From contig NZ_JABSOD010000011.1 of the NCBI RefSeq assembly GCF_013283795.1, positions 47,585-111,584 on the forward strand: a stretch of DNA of 64,000 bases, written 5' to 3'. The stretch is from Rheinheimera lutimaris. GTDB lineage: Bacteria; Pseudomonadota; Gammaproteobacteria; Enterobacterales; Alteromonadaceae. Shown here one piece after another: positions 57,537 through 64,000 of the stretch. Both the position numbers and the translations under genes were made by a program. The notes under the pieces were generated by a model. It was not told the DNA's origin. It saw only the letters and a list, made by a program, of their open reading frames with translations, and made no database searches. Every line of letters begins with the position of its first letter. Within the stretch, counting starts at the first letter, position 1.

Positions 57537-58160
57537 TTACCCCAGCAGCATCCAAAGCGCCACGCCAAACATCAGGCTGGCGCCGATGCGGTTTAAATAC
57601 TGTACGCGGTTGGCTTTGCCGAAAAACAGCGCCAGCGCTTTGCCGCCGCTGGCGTATAGCAGCATAGAGCCAAATTCCAGTAAGATAATAATCACCACCA
57701 GCACCAGCAACTGCGGCCAAAACGCCAGTTGGCTATCCATAAACGGCGGCAACAGCGCCATATGAAACGCCCAGCCTTTGGGGTTAGACACCGCGGTAAT
57801 AAAACCCTGACTAAACAAAGTACGCCGCGCCATTAACGCCGGCAGTTCACCCGGTTGCGGCAAGGCCAGTTTGCCTTTAGCGCGCCACATTTGCAGGCCG
57901 ATATACGCCAGATAGCAGGCGCCGGCTATTTTAAACCACTGAAACACCGCCGGAAACTGCAGCATTATCGCCGCCACGCCGCATACCGCCAGTATTGCTA
58001 CCAGCGCCACACCCAGCATTTCGCCCCACATCATCCACAAAGTACGGCGCACACCCTGGCTCATGCCCAATGTCATCGCCAGTGTCATGCACATACCCGG
58101 TGTCACCGAGACAAATAAAAACGTCGGAATAAACGCGCCCAGCAAGGCCAGATTAACCAT
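57537..58160 (-). CDS. LysE/RhtB-family exporter
   Basis: 207 residues from ATG 58160, with AGAGG at five bases; a GTG two codons earlier is less likely. Six hydrophobic helices are seen, with the N-terminal family motif FLFVSVTPGMCMTLAMTLGMSQG and QGFITAVSNPKGWAFHMALLPPF in the second half. LysE/RhtB proteins export amino acids such as homoserine, threonine or lysine across the inner membrane. The substrate cannot be told. It is convergent with the nitroreductase gene, whose stop is only about eight bases away. Confidence 0.92.
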   Translation of the reverse strand: MVNLALLGAFIPTFLFVSVTPGMCMTLAMTLGMSQGVRRTLWMMWGEMLGVALVAILAVCGVAAIMLQFPAVFQWFKIAGACYLAYIGLQMWRAKGKLALPQPGELPALMARRTLFSQGFITAVSNPKGWAFHMALLPPFMDSQLAFWPQLLVLVVIIILLEFGSMLLYASGGKALALFFGKANRVQYLNRIGASLMFGVALWMLLG

Positions 58161-58260
58161 AACCACCTCTGCAGCAAAGTAGCGCTATTCTGGCTGGTTG
58201 TATTAGCGCCAGCAAGAGGCTTGGGCAGGGTTTTTCAGCCACTTGGCGCAGTGCGGTTCA

Positions 58261-58656
58261 TTAAAACCAGTTTTCCACAACCAAGCCTGCAATGCGGGAA
58301 AACTCGTTGGTATTGCGCGTAACCAGTATTGCTCCTGCCGCTATCGCACTTGCGCCAATAAGATTATCCAATGGCCCTATCATACGGCCTTGCTGCTCCA
58401 GATCAGCACGAATATCTGCCGCTATACGGGCCGCTTTGGCTTCAAATGGTATAATCTGAATCACCTTTAGTAGTTCACTTAACTGGTCACGGCGTTTAGC
58501 CGGAGACTGCGATTTGGCAATACCGGTTTCCAGTTCATACAACACTACTGCCGGCAGCATGATATCGCCGGGAGCTTGCATCATTAGCTTTTGTCCAACG
58601 TTGCCCATCCCCTTAAAAAAATAGATCAGCGTATTGGTATCCAACGCATACTTCAT
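58261..58656 (-). CDS. vapC: VapC-family PIN-domain toxin
   Basis: 131 residues. The PIN ribonuclease fold is clear: ALDTNTLIYFFKG carries the first acidic residue (Asp6), VVLYELETGIAKS the Glu, and GPLDNLIGASAIAAGAILVTRN the Asp residues of the C-terminal acidic cluster. VapC toxins cut tRNA or rRNA to stop growth when the antitoxin is lost. The start overlaps the antitoxin stop (ATGA), so production is coupled. This is a typical type II pair. Confidence 0.92.
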   Translation of the reverse strand: MKYALDTNTLIYFFKGMGNVGQKLMMQAPGDIMLPAVVLYELETGIAKSQSPAKRRDQLSELLKVIQIIPFEAKAARIAADIRADLEQQGRMIGPLDNLIGASAIAAGAILVTRNTNEFSRIAGLVVENWF

Positions 58657-58883
58657 AGCGGCTCTCGCGGAGTATCTTTACCTTGTTCAGCGCGTATTTC
58701 CTCTTGCTCAGGAAATACTTGCCAGCTACCGGCCATTTCTCTTACAGCTAAAGGCCAGTCAGTATGACAATGTTGCCGAATAAGATCGGCAATCCACTGG
58801 CTTTGCGATACCTTCGCTTCAGCCGCAGATTGTTTTACCTGCTGGATTAGCTCGTCATCCAGATAAATAGTAATTTGCGCCAT
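58653..58883 (-). CDS. vapB: VapB-type ribbon-helix-helix antitoxin
   Basis: 76 residues from ATG 58883, preceded by GGGGGTG. The N-terminal ribbon-helix-helix reads MAQITIYLDDELIQQVKQSA and KVSQSQWIADLIRQH, a DNA-binding fold like CopG. The C-terminal part is acidic (FPEQEEIRAEQG) and probably wraps the toxin. A palindrome at 58902-58917 lies just upstream, as expected for autoregulation. The following toxin gene overlaps by four bases. Confidence 0.88.
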   Translation of the reverse strand: MAQITIYLDDELIQQVKQSAAEAKVSQSQWIADLIRQHCHTDWPLAVREMAGSWQVFPEQEEIRAEQGKDTPREPL

Positions 58884-58901
58884 AAGCACCCCCACTCAAC
58901 A

Positions 58902-58917
58902 TATAAGTGCAAGTATA
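58902..58917. promoter_or_regulatory. Candidate antitoxin operator
   Basis: TATAAGTGCAAGTATA, an imperfect palindrome with arms TATA and central GC symmetry, lies about 18 bases upstream of the antitoxin start. Ribbon-helix-helix antitoxins usually bind such sites over their own promoter; this one is inferred. Confidence 0.5.
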
Positions 58918-59059
58918 ATTGCAGTTATGCCCGATGCAAAATATTGCCACAAACAAATTTCTCCCCACCTGTCGAAACGATCCCTGCTGTTTCGACTAAG
59001 CTGTGATACAGCCATTTACTGCGGTGCTTTGCTTCCGCCTTTCTCACAGGAGATTTGTT

Positions 59060-59512
59060 ATGTCAGGCAATACCGTAACACTGCACCGCGTTATAAAAGC
59101 CACGCCAGAGCGGTTATACCGCGCCTTTTTAGATGCTGACGCCTTAGCCAAGTGGTGCCCGCCACATGGTTTTACCGGCAAGGTACACAGTATGGATGCG
59201 CGGGTCGGTGGTGGCTACAAGATGAGCTTTACCAATTTTAATACCGGCCAAAGCCACAGCTTTGGCGGCACTTATTTAGAACTGAAACCAAACGAACTGA
59301 TCCGCTACAACGACCAGTTTGACGACCCTAACCTGCCGGGCCAAATGCTGGTAACTATCCGGTTAAAGCCGGTATTGTGCGGCACTGAGCTGACTATTGA
59401 GCAAAGCGGTATACCCGATGCGATACCGTTGGAGTTTTGCTATGCCGGCTGGCAGGAATCGCTGCAGTTGCTGGCCCTGCTGACTGAGCCGGAAATACCG
59501 GATCAGGCTTAA
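59060..59512 (+). CDS. SRPBCC (AHSA1-like) domain protein
   Basis: 150 residues from ATG 59060, behind AGGAGA. The helix-grip fold is recognised by VTLHRVIKATPERLYRAFLD, ADALAKWCPPHGFTGKV and GGYKMSFTNFNTGQSHSFGG, as in the activator-of-Hsp90-like SRPBCC family, and the C-terminal helix CYAGWQESLQLLALL. Such proteins bind hydrophobic ligands or act as stress-related carriers; no specific role is known. The frame extends upstream to 59003, but without a ribosome site. It is monocistronic, between VapBC and the MntA/HepT-type pair. Confidence 0.9.
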   Translation: MSGNTVTLHRVIKATPERLYRAFLDADALAKWCPPHGFTGKVHSMDARVGGGYKMSFTNFNTGQSHSFGGTYLELKPNELIRYNDQFDDPNLPGQMLVTIRLKPVLCGTELTIEQSGIPDAIPLEFCYAGWQESLQLLALLTEPEIPDQA

Positions 59513-59599
59513 ATCAGCTGAACACCGCCACCAAAGCTGCGGTAAATGCCAACCAAAGGCTCAATTCACATTTTTGTGTAGGAGTCTAAAATTGACCAA

Positions 59600-59641
59600 G
59601 TGAAGCAAAAAAGACTACACTTGTAGCTTATTTGGCTTCAC
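59600..59641. promoter_or_regulatory. 42-base concentric dyad over the mntA/hepT promoter
   Basis: Outer arms GTGAAGC (59600-59606) and GCTTCAC (59635-59641) and inner arms CTACA (59615-59619) and TGTAG (59622-59626) share one centre between 59620 and 59621. A possible promoter, TTGACC at 59592 and TACACT at 59616, places the -10 in the centre. The dyad ends 11 bases before the start codon. The N-terminal helix-turn-helix of the next gene is the likely binder. Confidence 0.62.
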
Positions 59642-59652
59642 CTGAGTTTATT

Positions 59653-60264
59653 ATGTCTGCACTAGCTTCACTGTTGTTTAAGGAATACCGCCGTCAGGTG
59701 CTTGGCTTACTGCTGTTGCAGCCGGACCAAGCGTTTCACATGCGTGAAATTGCCCGCTTAACACATACCCAACCCGGTACTTTGCATAAAGAGCTGGCGA
59801 AACTGGCCGACGCCGGTATTTTAAAAAAGACCTTGCAAGGTAACCAAACCTATTATCAGGCGGACGCCAATTGCATTCTGTTTGACGAGCTCAGCAGCAT
59901 TATGCGCAAAACCAGCGGCCTGGCTGATGTACTGCGCCACGCACTACAACCGCTAACTGACAAGCTGCAGTTTGCAGCCGTTTATGGCTCTGTTGCCAGC
60001 GGTAAAGCAACATCGGCCAGCGATATTGATGTTTTGTTAGTCGGCAATGCCGGCTATGCTGAAGTGGTGGCCGCACTGTACCCGGCTCAGCAAGAGCTGG
60101 GGCGCGAGATAAACCCAAAGTTGTATTCCGTAAATGAGTGGCAGGACGCACTAAATGCACAATCTGGTTTTATCAAGCATATACTCGCCAGCCCGATGCT
60201 GCCGATACTAGGAGACACGGATGACATTAGACAACCTGATAGGGAAGTCGTTGGAGCGCATTGA
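59653..60264 (+). CDS. MntA-type nucleotidyltransferase antitoxin with N-terminal HTH
   Basis: 203 residues from ATG 59653. A winged helix-turn-helix occupies about residues 10-70 (HMREIARLTHTQPGTLHKEL, then LADAGILKKTLQGNQTYYQA). The minimal nucleotidyltransferase domain carries the exact GSX10DXD motif: Gly112-Ser113 and Asp124-x-Asp126 in YGSVASGKATSASDIDVLLV. In type VII toxin-antitoxin systems the MntA antitoxin transfers AMP groups to a Tyr of the HEPN toxin HepT. The HTH fusion suggests it also represses its own promoter, over the dyad just upstream. The partner gene overlaps by 44 bases. Toxin-antitoxin activity is inferred from family and context. Confidence 0.85.
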   Translation: MSALASLLFKEYRRQVLGLLLLQPDQAFHMREIARLTHTQPGTLHKELAKLADAGILKKTLQGNQTYYQADANCILFDELSSIMRKTSGLADVLRHALQPLTDKLQFAAVYGSVASGKATSASDIDVLLVGNAGYAEVVAALYPAQQELGREINPKLYSVNEWQDALNAQSGFIKHILASPMLPILGDTDDIRQPDREVVGAH

Positions 60265-60646
60265 ACCCGATAGCACTGCCATACAGCGACTATTGGAAGC
60301 TGCGCAACGCAATCTCAAAGATGCTGAGCTGACAGGTTTAAGCAACGAAACCCGCTTTGACGCAGCCTACAAAGCCATTATGCAACTGGCTAATTCGTCT
60401 TTACAGGCGTCGGGCTTTCGGACGCTAACCAGCAAACCCGGACATCATCAAACGTTAATTCAATCACTGGTTAAAACTGTGGGCATTGAAACTGACAGAA
60501 TGATTGTTCTTGATGCACTTAGAAAACAGCGCAATATTACCGATTACTCAGGCGATTTAGTCGAAGATGCGGCTGTAACTGAATGCCTATTGCAAGCCAG
60601 GTACTTACTGGAAACAGTAACAGTTTGGCTGCATTCGAAAAACTGA
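60221..60646 (+). CDS. HepT-type HEPN domain toxin
   Basis: 141 residues from ATG 60221, which sits behind AGGAGA and lies within the end of the upstream gene (44-base overlap). The all-helical HEPN fold is seen from DAAYKAIMQLANSSLQASGF (helix) and LDALRKQRNITDYSGDLVED. Arg104 and Tyr109 (RNITDY) match the RX4Y-like motif of HEPN ribonucleases; in HepT the Tyr is the residue AMPylated by MntA. Expected action is RNA cleavage, held off by the antitoxin. No homologous RX4-6H His is visible, so the motif is the Tyr variant. Confidence 0.82.
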   Translation: MTLDNLIGKSLERIEPDSTAIQRLLEAAQRNLKDAELTGLSNETRFDAAYKAIMQLANSSLQASGFRTLTSKPGHHQTLIQSLVKTVGIETDRMIVLDALRKQRNITDYSGDLVEDAAVTECLLQARYLLETVTVWLHSKN

Positions 60647-60877
60647 AACTCTGCGGGCAGATAACAAGTTTAGGGATTGTCTTTTAACCGTGACAAAGCA
60701 TTAAGAGTCAGCTGTATTTTGACTGCCACTCAGCCGTAACGTCATTTTTTTTGAAGTTGCGCATCCATTGGTTATGTTCTAGATTGGGTATTCGGTACAA
60801 CCTGATAAAAATTAAGAACTTCAATTACTTTTGAAAGTAGTTCTTTGTTGGCCAAAATAACGAGAAAGGGATGTCTG

Positions 60878-62752
60878 ATGAAGTTGAGCCACGTACTGTC
60901 CACATTAAACCAGATAGAAAAATCTAAGTTCATTACGTGTCTGGACAAATTATGCTCATCAGCAGCTCCCGGTGATGAAGTGATTTCACAAGCGCTGAGT
61001 AAAGTTAATCGCCAGATTAAAGACGCATCTGGTAGTGAAATTACGCACCTTTTCAATGCTGTTGCAATTCAGTATCAGGATTCAATTCGGGAGAAACTGG
61101 CACTAAGCGATGCGTCTATGGCACTGCTGATAAACATTCTTACCCGTGATGGTAACGGTATTGCCCGTATATCGTGGGTTGAACAACTTTATAACCGTGA
61201 GTGGGAAGCATTAGACGCCCTGGCACAGCAGATCCAACAAGATCTCGATAGCAACCTTACGGAAGACTATGGTCATGCACATCGGCTAAAAATTTTCCGT
61301 GATTGTCTAAACGTGGCCTATACAAACGATGAGAGAATTAATCGCCAGGCAAACATTACCGACGACGAACGCAGCATTCTAAATACGCTGGCTCATCATC
61401 TGAAAATTTCTCATGATGAAGTGGTAGCGATAGAACATTTATCCGAACCAATCAAAGCCGGAAAGCAAACAGTAGAAAACTGTCTGCAAGAGCTGCGCGA
61501 TATGGGTGTGATATTCGTTAATCGCAAAACATCCGAAGTGCTAATTCCAGATGAAGTGGTCACGGTATTAAATCAAATCCAAGGTAAAGAACTGGCCAAT
61601 AAGCATCTGCTAAGGATCTTACGGGTGCTGTCTGACGCAGAATTATCGAATATTTTAAAAAGCTATGGTAAGCGCATTCGCGGTGTTAGCCGGGGCGAAA
61701 AAATCAGTACCATTCTGCATTCCGGTATCGCCGTGCGTGATATGTTGTCACGCGATTTATTCGATGAAGCTGACAACCAAAACAAACGTAAAGAGCGCTT
61801 AAAACAACTTATCGCTGATTTGGATATCGACGCTGACAAAATAGGCTTCACGCTTGATGAACGCATTGATGTCATTTTGCAAAGCCTGAATACGGCCGCC
61901 GACCGCGAGTTTGATGCCATTAGCGCCACCGGCTATAAAGAAATGTTTGATGCTCTGGTGCAGAACTTTCAAGGTACAGATGCAACTGGTGCTCCGGAAA
62001 CATTAGTACAGCGCATCCGGTACGAGTATGAGCTTGAAGAGACGGAAGAAATCAACGTTGAGCGCCTACGGGCGTTAAGTATTACGCCGCATGACGTTTT
62101 ATACCTGCTAAATAATGATGAAGTAAAAGAGCTACGCGATAACCTTAAATTACCCAGAAAAGGCAACCCAAGAACAAACATTCTGGAAGCATTCGCCAAT
62201 GCCAATGACAAACTAATTGAAAACTACGCGGCGCTGGCTAAGCGCGATTTGTCAGCGCTCAAAGCTGTTGGTATCGAAATTAACGAAGCAGATATTGGCG
62301 TGAAGTTTGAAGAAGCGACAAAAACCATTCTTGAACAGCTGGAACTGGACGTTGACGAAGAACTGCGTAAGACGATAAATACCGCTAAAGATAAAGCCGA
62401 CATTATTATTTCTATCAGTGACGACGATATCATTATTGGCGAAGCGAAAACCTGCAAAGAAGGTGATTTTGCCAAATACTCAGCAACATCCCGCCAGATC
62501 AAAGCTTACGTAAACCGCTGTGAAAATCAGGGCAAACGGGTAGCACAAGTGCTGATCATCGCACCCAGTTTCTCGCAGGACTTTATCGAGTCCGCAGAGA
62601 TGGATACCGAGGTAAATATTTCGCTGTTAACAGCGGAAGGATTAAAGCAGATTTACGACGCCTACAAAGCCAAACGTCGCCCCAATTTTTCAGCAAGGTT
62701 ACTAACGAAAGGCGGACTGCTTAAGGCTGAATTAATTGCGAAAAGTATCTAG
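60878..62752 (+). CDS. Probable PD-(D/E)XK nuclease with SAP-like DNA-binding segments
   Basis: 624 residues from ATG 60878, with AAGGGA upstream; a longer frame from 60845 is less likely. I do not recognise a named family. The C-terminal part (about 475-595) has a PD-(D/E)XK-like core: helix FEEATKTILEQL, Asp508 in DKADIIISI, Glu522-x-Lys524 in IIIGEAKT, then helix SRQIKAYVNRC and strand AQVLIIAPSF, resembling the FokI-type cleavage fold. Two stretches look like SAP helix-turn-helix units: about 251-281 (LSDAELSNILKSYGKRIRGV) and about 405-440 (LNNDEVKELRDNLKLPRKGN). The N-terminal 200 residues are helical. A coiled-coil membrane protein gene follows after 21 bases. It may be an anti-phage nuclease; this is inference. 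Confidence 0.72.
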   Translation: MKLSHVLSTLNQIEKSKFITCLDKLCSSAAPGDEVISQALSKVNRQIKDASGSEITHLFNAVAIQYQDSIREKLALSDASMALLINILTRDGNGIARISWVEQLYNREWEALDALAQQIQQDLDSNLTEDYGHAHRLKIFRDCLNVAYTNDERINRQANITDDERSILNTLAHHLKISHDEVVAIEHLSEPIKAGKQTVENCLQELRDMGVIFVNRKTSEVLIPDEVVTVLNQIQGKELANKHLLRILRVLSDAELSNILKSYGKRIRGVSRGEKISTILHSGIAVRDMLSRDLFDEADNQNKRKERLKQLIADLDIDADKIGFTLDERIDVILQSLNTAADREFDAISATGYKEMFDALVQNFQGTDATGAPETLVQRIRYEYELEETEEINVERLRALSITPHDVLYLLNNDEVKELRDNLKLPRKGNPRTNILEAFANANDKLIENYAALAKRDLSALKAVGIEINEADIGVKFEEATKTILEQLELDVDEELRKTINTAKDKADIIISISDDDIIIGEAKTCKEGDFAKYSATSRQIKAYVNRCENQGKRVAQVLIIAPSFSQDFIESAEMDTEVNISLLTAEGLKQIYDAYKAKRRPNFSARLLTKGGLLKAELIAKSI

Positions 62753-62773
62753 AAATTAATATTAGAGATCACC

Positions 62774-63922
62774 ATGGAAAGCACAGAAAATTTAAGTAAT
62801 AACAATGCCTCTTCTAATTTTTTAGATATTCCTGATTTGGTCAAAAGACTTGAAGCAGGCCTAATTGATTCAGACCAACTCTCCATAAACCAATGCATAT
62901 CAATATATAAGGCATTTTGTTCATCTATAGAACAAATAAAGAATTCATTTAAAAACAAAAAACATGACTTTAATTTAATAACCACAATGGACTCAATATA
63001 TCAATTGAAGTCAGCTGCTATAAAGTACAAAAACATTCTAAATCAATCAGAAATAGATCTGAGCGACCAGAATACAAAAAACATCATTGGAGACCCCGAA
63101 GAAATATATGGATCTTTGACCGCATTGACAGAAGAAATAACAAATAGTCTTGATCTCAGTGACATTGAGCGATCTCTGGCCTCATTTAGCAACAGCAATA
63201 ACCCAGGAATTCATATATTAGAGCGCAAGATAATTGGCGCGATGTCAGAGCAAAACTTCAAATTAAGAGAAAAAATTGAGGAGGAGTCAAGAAGGGTTTT
63301 CGAGCTTAACAAAACAGTCTCCGAGTTGAATGAAAAAATTGAAGCTGAATTGGAAAAGGTCAGTTCTTACAGTGAAGAAAAACTCATTGAAATAGAATCA
63401 AACGTCGAATACTTAAACAAATTGTCGATTTCTGTCGCAGTAGATCAGGTAACTCAGAAACATTCACTACGAGCAAATGAAGAGAAAGAACACGCGACAT
63501 TTTTGAGAGCCGTTGCTTTAGGGTGCCTTGGTGTATCAGCCGGTATAGTATTATTATCTCTTATCGGAGTACTCGACACTTTTGATTGGAAAGATGTAAC
63601 TTTAAAATACGGCGCAATATTTTTCTTTACCATTCCATTTGCATATCTCGCTAAAGAATCAAACAAGCACCGAGAAGCACAAAGAAAATATGAAGATTTT
63701 GATTTAAGTTATAGCGCCGTATCTGGCTTTATACAATCTATGAATAAAGAAGAAAGATTAAAACTGCAAACCGACCTAGCGCGTCAAATGCTGGTGAGAA
63801 ACGAACAACCAGAAAAGCCAATTAATTTAAAAAGTCACAATGAAAACAACAACTCAGACACCTTAGATTTAACCAGCAAAATACTTGATTTAATAAATAG
63901 ATTTGATCAAAAAAAATCTTGA
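62774..63922 (+). CDS. Uncharacterised coiled-coil protein with two membrane helices
   Basis: 382 residues, not recognised. The N-terminal 150 residues are helical and hydrophilic. A long charged helix at about 150-235 (LREKIEEESRRVFELNKTVS, then NEKIEAELEKV) is likely a coiled coil. Two membrane helices follow at about 244-266 (LRAVALGCLGVSAGIVLLSL) and 278-293 (YGAIFFFTIPFAYLAKES), then a basic stretch and a flexible Asn-rich tail ending RFDQKKS. The gene is clearly richer in A/T than its neighbours, with many AAA, AAT and ATA codons, suggesting recent transfer. It begins 21 bases after the nuclease-like gene and probably works with it at the membrane. No catalytic motif is visible. Confidence 0.7.
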   Translation: MESTENLSNNNASSNFLDIPDLVKRLEAGLIDSDQLSINQCISIYKAFCSSIEQIKNSFKNKKHDFNLITTMDSIYQLKSAAIKYKNILNQSEIDLSDQNTKNIIGDPEEIYGSLTALTEEITNSLDLSDIERSLASFSNSNNPGIHILERKIIGAMSEQNFKLREKIEEESRRVFELNKTVSELNEKIEAELEKVSSYSEEKLIEIESNVEYLNKLSISVAVDQVTQKHSLRANEEKEHATFLRAVALGCLGVSAGIVLLSLIGVLDTFDWKDVTLKYGAIFFFTIPFAYLAKESNKHREAQRKYEDFDLSYSAVSGFIQSMNKEERLKLQTDLARQMLVRNEQPEKPINLKSHNENNNSDTLDLTSKILDLINRFDQKKS

Positions 63923-63969
63923 AGACTATTTAATACTCTGTTGAGTAAAAAGCCGGGCATGCCCTAATG

Positions 63970-63997
63970 CCGATCAGATAAGAATTTTTCAGATCGG
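63970..63997. repeat. Inverted repeat at the window end
   Basis: CCGATC (63970-63975) and GATCGG (63992-63997) flank an AT-rich 16-base loop containing AATTTTT. It lies 47 bases after the last gene. It could be part of a terminator or the edge of a mobile region; the window ends too soon to tell. Confidence 0.4.
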
Positions 63998-64000
63998 TTG

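Noticed and set aside
58200..64000. Integrated prophage or integrative element
   Set aside because: Accessory genes are present but no integrase, phage structural gene, tRNA target or flanking direct repeat is visible in the window.

Overview
The window looks like chromosomal DNA of a marine or freshwater gammaproteobacterium of the order Alteromonadales, close to Rheinheimera, Alishewanella or Arsukibacterium. This is inferred from gene content: a TonB2-type transducer followed by a TPR protein, long PstC and PstA proteins, a NagK/NagB-II/NagA/NagP chitin-sugar locus with a LacI-type NagR, a CrbS/CrbR-like two-component pair, S46 and S8 peptidases, and DUF3649/DUF3325/PepSY iron-linked genes. 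No rRNA, tRNA, CRISPR array, insertion sequence or prophage was seen. Most of the window is dense, ordinary chromosome; the last 6 kb looks accessory.

Layout. 1-1.8 kb: end of a TonB system operon (TonB C-terminus, TPR protein). 1.86-8.6 kb (minus strand): phosphate regulon, pstS-pstC-pstA-pstB-phoU, then a porin with its own array of phased PhoB half-sites. 8.7-13.3 kb: diguanylate cyclase, large secreted subtilisin-like protease, and a PEP-CTERM-like protein with a variant sorting tail. 13.5-18.6 kb: kbl-tdh threonine catabolism, a TetR regulator, coaD and a Wzi-like outer membrane protein. 18.6-32.3 kb: N-acetylglucosamine/chitin-oligomer locus: nagK-nagB-nagA-nagP operon, divergent GH20 hexosaminidase, SapC-like protein, TauE/SafE permease, TonB-dependent receptor and nagR. 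Near-identical palindromes lie in front of nagK/hexosaminidase and the receptor, and a variant lies in front of nagR, so the regulon can be read from the DNA.

32.4-47.5 kb: AbgT transporter, 3-hydroxybutyrate dehydrogenase, SSS-type hybrid sensor kinase with a convergent LuxR-type response regulator, a second TonB-dependent receptor, a GntP permease and a secreted MetX-like esterase. Together these suggest a locus for short hydroxy acids or their esters. An uncharacterised multi-pass membrane protein and an orphan GAF-PAS sensor follow. 47.5-58.2 kb: MBL-fold hydrolase with a divergent TetR, a Fur-box-preceded PepSY/DUF3649/DUF3325 operon, DUF4394 and cupredoxin-like proteins, an S46 dipeptidyl-peptidase, DUF2891, a nitroreductase and a LysE exporter.

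58.2-64 kb: VapBC toxin-antitoxin, an SRPBCC protein, an HTH-fused MntA/HepT-type toxin-antitoxin pair under a large dyad, and an unrecognised two-gene module. The module encodes a protein with two SAP-like segments and a C-terminal PD-(D/E)XK-like nuclease motif, followed by an AT-rich coiled-coil protein with two membrane helices. This last module is the best candidate for an undescribed, possibly anti-phage, system in the window.
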